The notes: a model not told the origin generated them from the letters alone. A DNA stretch of 64,000 nt from Psychrobacter sp. NG254 (GCF_015277735.1 NZ_JADHDA010000006.1:108689-172688), one strand, 5' to 3'. Counted from the stretch's first letter, positions 47,150 to 57,064 are shown. Program-made: numbers and translations.

Positions 47150-47558
47150 CAATGATCCTAACAAAATTATTTAATTGGTATGGGGTTTGTCCACTATAAA
47201 ATAGCGATAGCATTGACCTCATTTGCAGCAGGGTTGAAAAATCCAAACTCGACTGGCTCGACTCTCTTTTATATTGACTCAGGCATACATCCTGTCGATT
47301 GTTTTGGTAATATTGCGCATAGACAATATCGCACATAATGGCGATCAGCATCAACGAGTACTTTACTCTAAAATACTGACGCACTTTATTATAGCGGACA
47401 ATATAGTGGCTTATACTACGCTGTTTAATAAGCCTTTTATCAACAAATCTTAATCAACGATACAGCGGTGAAAATTCTAAAGACAAACCGCGCACATCTA
47501 TCGTACCAGTAACCACTATCCTATTTTTTACATTATGACCATTTTATAAGGTGCTTTT
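47150..47558. promoter_or_regulatory. Divergent intergenic region between recG and the patatin-like gene
   Basis: 409 non-coding bases between divergent genes, so both promoters should be here. I see AT-rich stretches and the short repeated string GACAATAT (near 47310-47330 and 47398) but no clean promoter, repeat or RNA gene. Confidence 0.4.
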
Positions 47559-48578
47559 ATGTTCGCTGCTGCTGTGTATCGACTACCCCTTCGTCGCTCA
47601 AGATTACTGCGTATCAGTCTGCTGAGCGTGCTCGGATTTTACATCAATGCTTGTAGCACATTAGCCCCTACCACTGGCGCATCGACATCAGATTCAGACA
47701 CTCAAGTCGAACCGCTGCGGGTGGCATTGGTATTGGGCGGGGGCGGTGCTAAAGGGTTTGCTCATGTTGGCGTGATTAAGGCTTTAGAAGCGAATGGTAT
47801 CAAACCAACTTTAGTGGTTGGGACGAGTGTGGGTAGCTTAATTGGCAGCTTATACGCCAGTGGTTACACGCCAGCAGAACTAGAGCGGTTGGCACTGACG
47901 ACCACAGATAGCCAACTGACCGACTTTACCTTGTCTAACCAAGGGTTTATTGAGGGCATCAAACTTAAAAACTTTATCAATAACAAAGTTGGCAAACAAG
48001 CGATAGAAGACTTCCCGATTGCGTTTGCTGCTGTCGCCGCAGAAAAAAATAGCTTAAAAAAGTCTGTCTTTACCACGGGTGATGCAGGACTGGCTGTGCA
48101 AGCATCCTGCAGTGTGCCCAATATTTTTATCGCACCGCGCATTCCGGAAAAGGTCGGGAAAAAGTATGTCGATGGCGGTGTCGTTAGCTTAGTGCCTGTT
48201 GATAGCGCACGCGATTTGGGTGCTGATATTGTCATTGCGGTTGATGTGACTGCCGCTCAGAGTCGTACCAATAGCACTAGTAGTAACCTTAGCCCCATCA
48301 ATAAACTCTCGACTATTAGTACTTTGAGTGACTTTTGGGGGTTGTTAGAAACCAATATCATGGCGACCACTGCGAGTGGCAGTCGCTCGTCATCCATGCG
48401 CCTTGAACGCGATCGCGCTGATATCATCATTACCCCTGATGTCGGTCATATTAGCGCGATAGATAGCAGTCAGCGTAGCACCCTTATAAAGGCTGGTACG
48501 CAAGCCACCACACCACAGATCAACGCCATCAAACAACTCATTCAAGAAAAATCTAAGCAAAAATACGCCACGCTTTAG
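47559..48578 (+). CDS. Patatin-like phospholipase (RssA-like), probable lipoprotein
   Basis: 339 residues. A hydrophobic N-terminal segment (about residues 17-30) runs into ...INAC (Cys32), a plausible lipobox. The patatin domain starts at about residue 53: the oxyanion-hole motif LGGGGAKGFAHVGV, the nucleophile Ser90 in GTSVGSL, and the catalytic Asp205 in YVDGGVVS complete the Ser-Asp dyad. Family members hydrolyse acyl lipids; substrate unknown. AAGGTG precedes the ATG. Confidence 0.87.
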   Translation: MFAAAVYRLPLRRSRLLRISLLSVLGFYINACSTLAPTTGASTSDSDTQVEPLRVALVLGGGGAKGFAHVGVIKALEANGIKPTLVVGTSVGSLIGSLYASGYTPAELERLALTTTDSQLTDFTLSNQGFIEGIKLKNFINNKVGKQAIEDFPIAFAAVAAEKNSLKKSVFTTGDAGLAVQASCSVPNIFIAPRIPEKVGKKYVDGGVVSLVPVDSARDLGADIVIAVDVTAAQSRTNSTSSNLSPINKLSTISTLSDFWGLLETNIMATTASGSRSSSMRLERDRADIIITPDVGHISAIDSSQRSTLIKAGTQATTPQINAIKQLIQEKSKQKYATL

Positions 48579-48654
48579 GCACATGCAGCGAGAAATACCT
48601 CACATTGCAACGCAATACATCAGCTATAAACATTAAATAGCCATAATGACAGCC

Positions 48655-48687
48655 ACAAAAAAGCACCACAATCATAAACTGAGGTGC
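48655..48687 (-). terminator. Probable minus-strand terminator
   Basis: AGCACC/GGTGCT stem (6 bp) read on the minus strand ahead of a run of six T, downstream of the exported-protein gene. Weak stem, so moderate confidence. Confidence 0.5.
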
Positions 48688-48756
48688 TCCTTATCGTGTA
48701 GCAAATCATGAATAAATACTATTCCGTCAAGCTCACAGGATCAATATTCAATTGTG

Positions 48757-49353
48757 TTATTTGACGCGCGCGCGATATTTGACAGCGACGGTATCATTCA
48801 AACCAACCCCTTCGAGATCCCAACGTACCGCTTTGTAATACTTAAGCGCGACATCTTGTAATTGATTGTCAACTTTGGTGCGTAGTGGCATGCGAGTAAA
48901 GTTATTGCCATCGATACTGCCATACGGAAACTCAGGTGAAACGGTATTGAGCAACTCAACCTGCTCTGGGATACTCATGGTAACCGTCATCTTACGTACT
49001 CGGTCTGCATTGGTATTAGTGAAATAGCCTTGATACTCTAATACATTGCCTGATTGCAGACGAGTATTAGTATTAATAGGGACCAAAATCTCTTGACCAT
49101 TTGCATCGACACTGACCAACGATGCTGTGATTTTACTGTTCACGGCTTGTGCGCTTGAGGCATTGCTGTTGGTCGTGTTTGCCTGAACTGCCATTGAACT
49201 ATCAACTGCTTGCTCTGGCGTTGGCAGCATCGCTGACGCTTGCGTGACAACCATCGCACCGATGAGCGTACCGGCGACAACGTGAAATAAGCGATGGCCG
49301 CTCCAAGCACTAAACGGGCTAGCAAATTGGTTACTTTTTTTCATAATTTTCAT
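48757..49353 (-). CDS. Exported protein of unknown function (DUF11-like)
   Basis: 198 residues with a probable signal peptide (hydrophobic LFHVVAGTLIGAMVVTQASA, cut near residue 42). A Thr/Ser/Asn-rich linker (MAVQANTTNSNASSAQAVNS) follows, then a beta-sandwich-like domain: NVLEYQGYFTNTNADRVRKMTVTMSIPEQVELL... This resembles the DUF11-type repeated-domain pattern, in which single domains also occur. Start may be ATG 49353 or 49344. No gene partner is adjacent, and function is unknown. Confidence 0.65.
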   Translation of the reverse strand: MKIMKKSNQFASPFSAWSGHRLFHVVAGTLIGAMVVTQASAMLPTPEQAVDSSMAVQANTTNSNASSAQAVNSKITASLVSVDANGQEILVPINTNTRLQSGNVLEYQGYFTNTNADRVRKMTVTMSIPEQVELLNTVSPEFPYGSIDGNNFTRMPLRTKVDNQLQDVALKYYKAVRWDLEGVGLNDTVAVKYRARVK

Positions 49354-49821
49354 AATCCCTGGTTGGTATATCGGTAAAGCGCAGATGATAAAGCCTGATT
49401 TGTTGTAATGGCTGGTTTGATAATAAAAAGATACGGCTGTATAGGTACAACATAGTTATTCAAGCATAGCCATTTTATATCATGTTAATTGCATGGCTTT
49501 AAATCTTTATGACAGACAATAAGTAAGCAACCTAATAGCCTATCGCTACTTGCTATTGATTGGCATATTCAATCAGGTCGTTGGGTCACCTTGATTGTTG
49601 TTATTGATTATCTTCGTTCAATGTCTGTAAAGCAATAGCGTTTAGCATAGCAAAAAGCATTTGTACGTACATTAACCCCGTGTTGAGGTTCTGTATATCA
49701 TTAATCTACGTGACAAAACGCCAAATACAGCTGAAATAAAAGATAGCTCATAACCGCGTTTTTTGCTATGGTAAATCTTTAGCGTTAGGCATTTTTTTGC
49801 TGCGCCCTTTTTCTTATTCTA
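49354..49821. promoter_or_regulatory. Intergenic region upstream of argA
   Basis: 468 non-coding bases between divergent genes, AT-rich with no recognisable ARG box, terminator, repeat copy or tRNA. The argA promoter must lie here. No conserved structure seen. Confidence 0.4.
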
Positions 49822-51162
49822 ATGACTACTGCTCCCATTATGACTACTAGCTCCATGCCCCAGATTAACCCTGAATATGTCCATTGGTTCCGTAACTCTG
49901 CCCCATACATTAACACGCATCGCGGCAAAACCTTCGTGATCATGTTTGGTGGTGAAGCGGTCAATCATCCCAATTTCAGTACGCTGATTCATGATTTTGC
50001 CTTGCTACACAGTTTGGGTATCAAGCTGGTACTGGTGCATGGTGCCCGACCGCAAATCGAAAAAAACCTAAAAGACGCGGGTATTGACTCTCCGCTGCAT
50101 CAAGACATTCGTATCACGCCACGAGCCGCGATGCCTTCTATATTACAAGCGGTAGGTGCCATTCGTCTGCAAATTGAAGCACAGCTGTCGATGGGGCTTG
50201 CCAACTCACCGATGTATGGTTCACGTATCGATGCCATCTCAGGTAACTTTGTCACGGCTCGTCCTTATGGTATTCGTGAGGGTATTGATTATCAGATGAC
50301 GGGTGAAGTTCGCTCTATCGATGTGGAAGCCATCAAAAATAACTTGATTCATGATCATATCGTGGTATTGGGCTCTATGGGCTATTCCGCGACTGGCGAG
50401 GTGTTCAATTTATTGGCGGAAGATGTTGCGCTAAATGCCGCCGTCGCCTTGGGTGCTGATAAGCTGATATTCTTAGGTGAAGAGGCTGGCATCAATGATG
50501 ATGATCGTCTGTTACGTGAGATGATTCCAAACGAAGTTGATCGCTTCTTGCGTGACCGCGACTTAAATTGCGAGATTAACTATTTCTTAAACTGTGCAAG
50601 TTTGGCTTGCCGTCAAGGTGTCCATCGCACTCATATCATCTCATACGCCAAAAACGGTGCGTTGTTAGAAGAGCTATTCACGCGTGACGGTTCTGGTACG
50701 CTCATCAGTCATGACCCTTACGAAGAGATTCGCCGTGCCAATATCGATGATGTGGTTGGGCTTATTGAGCTGCTATCGCCTCTAGAAGAGCAAGGCATAT
50801 TGGTCAGTCGTTCACGCGAACGCTTGGAGCAAGAGATTGACCATTACAGTGTCATCGAACGCGATGGTATGATTCTGGGCTGTGCTGCACTACATACCCT
50901 AGATTCAGAGTCAGCAGAAGTCGCCTGTGTTGCCGTACGTCCTGAGTATCGTAGTGGCAGTCGCGGCGCTGATTTATTAGCGTTCTTAGAGCAACAAGCA
51001 CGCAGTCATGGACTCTATAAGCTGTTTGTATTGACCACGCGCACCGCACATTGGTTTGTTGAGCAAGGCTTTGCTGAGGTTGACGCCAGCGCCCTACCTG
51101 AGTCACGTCAAGAGCAGTATCATAATGGTCGCAACTCTAAAGTCTTCCAAAAAAACCTGTAG
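49822..51162 (+). CDS. argA: Amino-acid N-acetyltransferase (N-acetylglutamate synthase)
   Basis: Commits glutamate to arginine biosynthesis. The N-terminal amino-acid-kinase-like domain is at about residues 25-295 (FVIMFGGEAVNHPNF, KLVLVHGARPQIE), and the C-terminal GNAT domain at about 300-446 has VACVAVRPEYRSGSRGADLL and LFVLTTRTAHWFVEQGF. Length 446 fits ArgA. No ribosome-binding site is evident before ATG 49822 or the in-frame ATGs at 49840 and 49855, so the start is uncertain. Followed by a strong terminator. Confidence 0.93.
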   Translation: MTTAPIMTTSSMPQINPEYVHWFRNSAPYINTHRGKTFVIMFGGEAVNHPNFSTLIHDFALLHSLGIKLVLVHGARPQIEKNLKDAGIDSPLHQDIRITPRAAMPSILQAVGAIRLQIEAQLSMGLANSPMYGSRIDAISGNFVTARPYGIREGIDYQMTGEVRSIDVEAIKNNLIHDHIVVLGSMGYSATGEVFNLLAEDVALNAAVALGADKLIFLGEEAGINDDDRLLREMIPNEVDRFLRDRDLNCEINYFLNCASLACRQGVHRTHIISYAKNGALLEELFTRDGSGTLISHDPYEEIRRANIDDVVGLIELLSPLEEQGILVSRSRERLEQEIDHYSVIERDGMILGCAALHTLDSESAEVACVAVRPEYRSGSRGADLLAFLEQQARSHGLYKLFVLTTRTAHWFVEQGFAEVDASALPESRQEQYHNGRNSKVFQKNL

Positions 51163-51218
51163 CAAATATGCAGTGACTGATGCTCATATTAGTCTAAATT
51201 ATTAAAATATTTAGTCAT

Positions 51219-51250
51219 AAAAAAGCCCTCTGATATCAGAGGGCTTTTTA
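51219..51250. terminator. Bidirectional terminator between argA and the FKBP gene
   Basis: AAAAAGCCCTCTGA/TCAGAGGGCTTTTT, a perfect 14-bp stem with a short loop between two convergent genes. Confidence 0.93.
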
Positions 51251-51289
51251 TTTTGATCAGCATCCTAATTGATGGATACCAGTCATGTC

Positions 51290-52021
51290 CTATTTTACTT
51301 TTAACAGCTCAACAGTAAAGATAAGCGTGCTGTTTGGCTCGATACCGGCATTACCCGCTTCGCCATAAGCGATGTCTGATGGGATATAGAACTCGTATTT
51401 GCCGCCCTCTTTCATCAACTGTAGACCTTCCGTCCAGCCAGCGATGACTTGGTTTAATGGGAACTCGATTGGCTCACCGCGCTCATAAGAGCTGTCAAAT
51501 ACTGTACCGTCGATCAACTTACCTTCGTAGTTTACTTCCACCACGTCAGTTGCTTTTGGTGATTTGCCCGTACCTGCTGTGACGACCTTGTACTGTAGAC
51601 CAGAAGCAGTCGTTTTCACGCCTTCTTTTTTAGCATTTTCTGCTAAGAATGCGGTACCAGCTGCTTTGTTCTCTGTGGTTTTCTTTTCCATGTCTTTTAC
51701 AAACTGCTCTTCTTGCTCTTTTTGATACGCCGTCAATACTTCTTGCATCTGCTCTTGGGTCAAAGCTGAATCCTTGCCTTCGTAACCATCACGGAAGCCT
51801 TTTTCAAAAGTATTCAAGTCAAGGTCTTTGACAGCTTCTTTATTACCTTCTGCCATCATAAACCCTAAGCTATAACCTACTTTTTCACTTGCTGGGCTCT
51901 GTTCAGTGATAGAAACGCTTTGAGCCGCCGCTTCTTGACTGCCGTTATTGGTGCTACAGCCTGTCATTAACAACATAGCACTCGCAAGAGCGCTAACGCT
52001 TAAAGTAGTGATTTTTTTCAT
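51290..52021 (-). CDS. FKBP-type peptidyl-prolyl isomerase (lipoprotein, FkpA-like)
   Basis: 243-residue exported isomerase. The lipoprotein signal peptide ends LLMTGCSTN with Cys22. An N-terminal alpha-helical domain (SEKVGYSLGFMMAEGN..., about residues 45-120) mediates dimerisation in FkpA/Mip proteins, and the C-terminal FKBP domain (about residues 135-243) carries VEVNYEGKLIDGTVFDSSYERGEPIEFPLNQVIAGW and YEFYIPSDIAYGEAG. It probably assists folding in the envelope. Its gene is a single transcription unit. Confidence 0.92.
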   Translation of the reverse strand: MKKITTLSVSALASAMLLMTGCSTNNGSQEAAAQSVSITEQSPASEKVGYSLGFMMAEGNKEAVKDLDLNTFEKGFRDGYEGKDSALTQEQMQEVLTAYQKEQEEQFVKDMEKKTTENKAAGTAFLAENAKKEGVKTTASGLQYKVVTAGTGKSPKATDVVEVNYEGKLIDGTVFDSSYERGEPIEFPLNQVIAGWTEGLQLMKEGGKYEFYIPSDIAYGEAGNAGIEPNSTLIFTVELLKVK

Positions 52022-52516
52022 AAAGTACTCTCTAATTGTAAGAATAGTGGCGAGATGTCACATTCTTCTATAATAACAAATCTTAGTTTTGGTAACTACG
52101 TTTTAGCTGAAATTATCAGGCCAATGTACAGTCTATGTTAATATTTCCTGTCATAATAACAAGTTATCACACAAATATAGTGGCAGGTTAAGCTTTCTAT
52201 CTTTAAATATACTGTGACATCAGCTAAGCTGTATCAGTTAGGGCGTTAAATAATCAACCATTGTCTCTTATTGGTGTCATATAGGGAATAGATACCTTCC
52301 GTAAGACACAGATAAGTATCACCGCGAATCTATATTCAAAAAATAGAAAGTATACTGATGCTTTGGATGACAAACGCTATTTAAAAATATAATATCTCTA
52401 TGTAACATAATTTAAGAATACTATTTATAATAATCATCTATATATTTGTTTTGTCTAACTTTATCTGCACTTATGGTATTTTTAGCGACTTTTGTATGAT
52501 GTTCAAGGAGGATAAG
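52022..52516. promoter_or_regulatory. AT-rich intergenic region upstream of the CmpX-like gene
   Basis: 495 non-coding bases between divergent genes. AT content is high near 52370-52460 and the strong Shine-Dalgarno AAGGAGG of the next gene lies at 52505-52511. No repeats or RNA genes are evident, and no promoter can be fixed with confidence. Confidence 0.4.
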
Positions 52517-54181
52517 ATGAACCCAATGTATACGTCTTTTAACGGTTATCTTGGTGGACCTATCGGTTCTATCATTGGCGCTATTTTGATATTTATCATT
52601 GGTTGGCTAGTCGCACTGGGTATCGCAGCATTGGTACGCGGTGTCCTGTCTAAAGTCAATCTGAATCAACGCATGAACTCTTCAACTGGTAAAAATTACG
52701 ATCTTGAGGGTATTATCTCTAAGATCGTTTTTTGGTTTATCTTCATCATTGCTATTTCAGGCGCGCTTAGCCAATTAAATTTAAACTCTATCTCAGCACC
52801 ATTTGCAAATATGATTAATCAAGTATTGGCGTTCATCCCTAACCTTATCGGCGCTATCGCACTTGGTGTGATTGGTTGGGTCGTGGCTACTGTTGTGCGT
52901 ACTGCCATCAATGCTGCCCTAGCCAAAACCTCTATGGATGAGCGTTTAAGTGCGCAAGCTGGCGTAAAACCTATGAGCAGCACAATCGCTGATATGGTTT
53001 ACTGGTTCATCTTATTGGTTGTTTTGACCATGGTACTTGGTCAGCTAGAGCTTGATGGTTTGTTTGCGCCATTGACCAATATGGTCGACAAAATCTTTAG
53101 CTTTATTCCGAACATCTTGATCGCTGCCGTCGTATTCGTTGTTGGTTATATCATTGCCAAAGTGGTTCGCGGCATCGTGACCAATCTTGTTTCTACTTTT
53201 AATGTTCAAGAGCTTGCGTCAAAAGCAGGCTTGAGTGAAAAAAACAGCTTACCTAACATTGCAGGTTCGCTCGCATTTTTAGTGGTTATTATCCCAACCA
53301 TCATTGCTGCGTTGAACGCACTAAAAGTTGAAGTTATTGCTCGCCCTGCAACCAATATGCTGAACAAAATCATGGAAGCATTGCCAAATATCTTTATGGC
53401 AGTGGCTATCTTGGTAGTGACTTTTTATGTGGTACGTATGGTTGCCAACATCATCAAAGGTCTGATCGAAAACACCCAAATTAATCAGTTACCAGCCAAA
53501 GTTGGCCTGCAAGACACGATGGGTACTCAAAAAGTATCAGATTTGGTCGGTCATGCGATCATCTTCTTTGCGATGTTGTTTGCCGCTATTGCAGCCGCTG
53601 ACTTATTAGGTTTCGAGCCTATCTCAGCGATTATCACCATGTTTATTGCCTTTGGTGCTAACATCATCCTAGGTGCGATTATCCTGTTCATCGGCTTCTG
53701 GCTTGCCAACATCATCGCTGGTGTGGTTGAGCGCTCTGAGCAAGGTTCACAGTTCCTAGCAAATATCGTACGCGTGTTGATCATGGGCTTAGTGTTAGCC
53801 ATGGGTCTAAAAGCCATGGGCATTGCAGACTCTATCGTTAACCTAGCGTTTGGCTTAACTTTAGGCGCGGTCGCTGTTGCCTTTGCTCTATCATTTGGTC
53901 TTGGTGGTCAAGAAGCAGCCGCACGCTTCCTACGTAAAATGCAAGACAAGATGGATCATGAGCGTACTGAAGCAAAAGCGAAATCTGCGCTACAGCCAAG
54001 CTCATCAATTCAAGAAAAAGTAGCCGATTCAGTTCGTGAAAACACGCCTGCTGCGACTAGCTCGCCTACTACTGAGTTGCGTACAGATGTCATCGATACC
54101 CCTCGTGTCGATACCAACGATATCTACAATAGTGATGACGTATTGCCTGGTAGCGGTCTGAATGACGATATCAATAAATAA
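52517..54181 (+). CDS. CmpX-like mechanosensitive-channel family membrane protein
   Basis: 554 residues from ATG 52517, decided by AAGGAGG at ideal distance; the upstream in-frame codons lack a site. It carries repeated conserved membrane-helix modules: GGPIGSIIGAILIFIIGWLVALGIAALVRG, AFIPNLIGAIALGVIGWVVATVVR, SFIPNILIAAVVFVVGYIIAKVVRG and further copies, ending in VNLAFGLTLGAVAVAFALSFGLGGQEAA, a small-channel (MscS-type) pore-like segment. The C-terminal tail is polar (about residues 470-554). This resembles Pseudomonas CmpX; gating and substrate are unknown. Confidence 0.83.
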   Translation: MNPMYTSFNGYLGGPIGSIIGAILIFIIGWLVALGIAALVRGVLSKVNLNQRMNSSTGKNYDLEGIISKIVFWFIFIIAISGALSQLNLNSISAPFANMINQVLAFIPNLIGAIALGVIGWVVATVVRTAINAALAKTSMDERLSAQAGVKPMSSTIADMVYWFILLVVLTMVLGQLELDGLFAPLTNMVDKIFSFIPNILIAAVVFVVGYIIAKVVRGIVTNLVSTFNVQELASKAGLSEKNSLPNIAGSLAFLVVIIPTIIAALNALKVEVIARPATNMLNKIMEALPNIFMAVAILVVTFYVVRMVANIIKGLIENTQINQLPAKVGLQDTMGTQKVSDLVGHAIIFFAMLFAAIAAADLLGFEPISAIITMFIAFGANIILGAIILFIGFWLANIIAGVVERSEQGSQFLANIVRVLIMGLVLAMGLKAMGIADSIVNLAFGLTLGAVAVAFALSFGLGGQEAAARFLRKMQDKMDHERTEAKAKSALQPSSSIQEKVADSVRENTPAATSSPTTELRTDVIDTPRVDTNDIYNSDDVLPGSGLNDDINK

Positions 54182-54209
54182 GTCTTAGCACTCTCTTACT
54201 CTCCTCAAT

Positions 54210-54238
54210 AAAAAAGACAGCTTAGGCTGTCTTTTTTT
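54210..54238 (+). terminator. Terminator of the CmpX-like gene
   Basis: AGACAGC/GCTGTCT stem with a 4-base loop and a T run. Confidence 0.88.
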
Positions 54239-54313
54239 GTATGCGTAGGTAACAGTAATACCCTTCTTCACTCATCAATATCACACTATATCGACTTCAA
54301 ATCTACTCGACTA

Positions 54314-55792
54314 TCAATTATCTTTTTTAGCCGGTATAGACAGATTCAGGCGCACTTGAGGCAGTTTCTCGGTTTGGCGCTGCGTTTCAAGATTCTTATT
54401 AGGTGACTGGTCTGGCGTCTGAGCGCTTGTCTGTTTTAGCTGCTGAAGTTTCCTTGTCAGCTGTCGCTCTCTTTGCGTCATGGTGTCTACCGACTGAATC
54501 CACAGGTCAATATCCATAAAGGATTCTGTCCCCTCAGTGACAAAATCTATGCCCAGCACAACGACATGATGCAGCTCAATAATTGGTAGCCGAGTCGCCA
54601 CATCCTGTGCAATCTTCGCCAGATTTGGCTGAATAGCGCCTTTACTGTGCTTAGCAGCTGAGTCTTGACCATAGAATATCAGCACATAATGACGACCCAA
54701 GCTTTCATAAGAGTGCTGATGTACCACGTAGCCTGTGTTTTGCAGCTCTTTGTTTTGTTTGGGATATCGATACAGCGTACGAACCAGTTCATGACGCGAA
54801 AACAAGGACTCATCTAGTAACTGCTGCTGCCAGCGAGAAAGTGGTATGTCTAGCTGTTCTTCATTACTGGCTTTTTGCTTTTCACCATAACTCTCTATCA
54901 TTTGCATGCTTAACTGAGACCATAGCGTTGCTGCCTGCTCCATATGCCGATGATACATCTGCGCTGTTTTACTTTGATTTTTATAAGCAAGTGCCATGGC
55001 AATTAGTGCTGAATTAGGTTCATCCTGCGCTTCATTTTTGATCAACGCATTGTCTACTTCTATAGCAGAGGTAAACAGGTCAGGGCTTTGCAAAAACTGC
55101 GTGACTAGCATCTCTTCTGACTCAAAACTTGGCATATGGCTGATAGCCGACTGCTTTAGCTGCTCTAAATGGTAGGTTAAAAAACGCCATAACTCACAAG
55201 GGGTTTGTACTGCTGCCGCGATAGAGTGCCAATCTTGCCAGCTAAATACTTGTAGCTGCTGCATGCTCTCATTGATGTCTACAACCAAGTCTTCTAGGAA
55301 GTAACGAGCACCGAAGTAATGGTTCAGTCGCTGCGGGACATTGGGTGTTTTGACCTCATTATTATCGTGAGCAACATTATTGCCGCCTCCTACGAGCTGA
55401 ATATCAAAAACCAAAGCATCATAGCTTACTGAATGACTGTCTTTGTTCTGAGACAGCGACGCTTTATACCACGCAAGTGCTGACTTTACCGCGGTCATAC
55501 GGACAGCATTGATGTCAGATGACGCCGTATCAAATGGCAAATATATTGTCAGCTCCAACAACTGTAACGTACCAAGTGGTAACTTATATTGATATTGACG
55601 AGCGATATACTGAGCATTGTATTCATACTCGAGTGTCTGCATACCCGCCAAGGTCACTGCTATGACATTTGATTGTAAGTAACAGCTAAGCTCAGTAGTA
55701 AGATAGCCCCAGTCGGGCGTTGTAGTAATCGAATGGGACACAAGTTCCAACCTCTTATTGTCGTAGGGTATATATCGCAAATGACAGCTCAT
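54314..55792 (-). CDS. Unrecognised 492-residue protein
   Basis: Long soluble protein with no signal peptide or membrane helix. It opens with Cys-rich SCHLRYIPYDNKRLE and ends in a polar, Gln/Lys-rich tail (ERQLTRKLQQLKQTSAQTPDQSPN), with a mixed alpha/beta body and a helix-rich centre (about residues 170-350). I do not recognise a family or catalytic motif. Codon use is like the neighbours. It is a single gene, convergent with the CmpX-like gene. Possibly a genus-restricted protein. Confidence 0.7.
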   Translation of the reverse strand: MSCHLRYIPYDNKRLELVSHSITTTPDWGYLTTELSCYLQSNVIAVTLAGMQTLEYEYNAQYIARQYQYKLPLGTLQLLELTIYLPFDTASSDINAVRMTAVKSALAWYKASLSQNKDSHSVSYDALVFDIQLVGGGNNVAHDNNEVKTPNVPQRLNHYFGARYFLEDLVVDINESMQQLQVFSWQDWHSIAAAVQTPCELWRFLTYHLEQLKQSAISHMPSFESEEMLVTQFLQSPDLFTSAIEVDNALIKNEAQDEPNSALIAMALAYKNQSKTAQMYHRHMEQAATLWSQLSMQMIESYGEKQKASNEEQLDIPLSRWQQQLLDESLFSRHELVRTLYRYPKQNKELQNTGYVVHQHSYESLGRHYVLIFYGQDSAAKHSKGAIQPNLAKIAQDVATRLPIIELHHVVVLGIDFVTEGTESFMDIDLWIQSVDTMTQRERQLTRKLQQLKQTSAQTPDQSPNKNLETQRQTEKLPQVRLNLSIPAKKDN

Positions 55793-56027
55793 GATAGTAT
55801 CAAGATGATTATCGAGCTTTACAAATACGTTAGTGATGCAAAATTATGCTACATAAGCACTATCAGAGACAGTCGCTTTCAAAGCGATCACTTGTTATGA
55901 TGATATCAAATCGGTATTGCCTGTGCGCCAATTTATAAATTAATAAGTGCGCGTGACTGCATGTCTCGAACCATCCGTATTTATCACATTTTTCAAAATC
56001 ATTATATAATAACAAGGATTGAATATT

Positions 56028-56810
56028 ATGAAGCGTTTTAAAGAAAAAACAGTCATTGTAACGGGTGCAGGCTCTGGTATTGGCCGCGCTACTGCCATTC
56101 GATTTGCAGAGGAAGGTGCTAGTGTGGTTTTGGTCGGCCGCACTGCTGAGACACTAGAGGAGACAGCAAAAGAGTTTCCACAAGATCGTACTTGGATTCA
56201 CACGGATAACTACTTTATTATCACTTGTGATATCAGCGTACAGAGCCAAGTCCAAGAGATGATGAAACGCGTCATAGAAAAATTTGAGCACATTGATATT
56301 CTGGTCAATAATGCCGGTAAAGCAACGCAAGGTAAAATCACCGATCTTTCTGCTGAAGACTGGCAGTCAGCGCTTGACGTCAATTTAAGTGGTACTTTTT
56401 ATGTCTGCCAAGCCGCCATGCCACACCTAATTGCAACCAAAGGTAATATCGTTAATGTCTCATCACTCTCAGGGATGGGCGGCGACTGGAACATGGCTGC
56501 CTATAATGCCGCCAAAGCAGGTGTAACCAACCTAACACGTACATTGGCATTAGATCATGGCGCTGACGGTGTGCGAGTCAATGCGGTGAACCCAAGTGTC
56601 ACAAAAACCAATATGACCACCACCATCCAGGATGATGATGCTAAGACGGATAAGTTCTTAAGCCGTTGTCCACTTGGACGACTAGCGACACCAGAAGATA
56701 TTGCTGCCGCGATTACCTTCTTAGCAAGCGATGACGCGTCTATGATTACTGGTGTGAATTTGCCTGTCGATGGCGGAGTCAGCGCCTCTAACGGACAACC
56801 ACAGTTTTAG
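56028..56810 (+). CDS. SDR-family oxidoreductase
   Basis: 260-residue short-chain dehydrogenase. The NAD(P)-binding TGAGSGIGRA is at residues 12-21, NNAGKAT near 93, the active-site Ser in NVSSLSG (about 143) with Tyr in YNAAKAG (about 157) and Lys four after it, and the PVDGGVSAS end. ATG 56028 is chosen (AAGGA upstream); the TTG at 56019 lies inside that site. Substrate unknown. A family B element lies between its stop and its terminator. Confidence 0.9.
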   Translation: MKRFKEKTVIVTGAGSGIGRATAIRFAEEGASVVLVGRTAETLEETAKEFPQDRTWIHTDNYFIITCDISVQSQVQEMMKRVIEKFEHIDILVNNAGKATQGKITDLSAEDWQSALDVNLSGTFYVCQAAMPHLIATKGNIVNVSSLSGMGGDWNMAAYNAAKAGVTNLTRTLALDHGADGVRVNAVNPSVTKTNMTTTIQDDDAKTDKFLSRCPLGRLATPEDIAAAITFLASDDASMITGVNLPVDGGVSASNGQPQF

Positions 56811-56839
56811 TATTTTCTGATTTTTGAGGCGACAGATAA

Positions 56840-57013
56840 TAGGGCGTATCCTCATTTTAAAAATGGTGATAAAAATGAGATAAATTGCCGTCAAACAAGG
56901 AAAATAGCGCAGATAATATCGAGATATTAGTTAGCTATTTGACGCCGTTTGGCAAGATTTAGCCATTTTTAACCCATTTAGATGACTATCGATTGAATTG
57001 GGGACACGCCCTA
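56840..57013 (-). repeat. Family B foldback element, copy 2 (170 bp plus TA target)
   Basis: Core 56842-57011 is the reverse complement of the mesX-mesD copy, same length, flanked by TA on both sides. Terminal repeats GGGCGTATCC and GGACACGCCC differ at a few sites. It sits 30 bases after the SDR stop and 15 bases before the terminator hairpin. Confidence 0.88.
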
Positions 57014-57026
57014 AAGCCTACAGTTT

Positions 57027-57064
57027 AAAAAAGCCCCTAATAATTTAATATTAGGGGCTTTTTT
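57027..57064 (+). terminator. Terminator of the SDR gene, separated from it by the family B element
   Basis: AAGCCCCTAATA/TATTAGGGGCTT stem with A and T runs; can also serve the convergent acyltransferase gene. Confidence 0.9.

Noticed and set aside
47004..47384. Minus-strand 126-codon frame spanning the recG start
   Set aside because: Out of frame with recG and overlaps its true start; no conserved features.
49354..49821. ARG box upstream of argA
   Set aside because: No TGAATAATTATTCA-like palindrome is present in the 468-base region.
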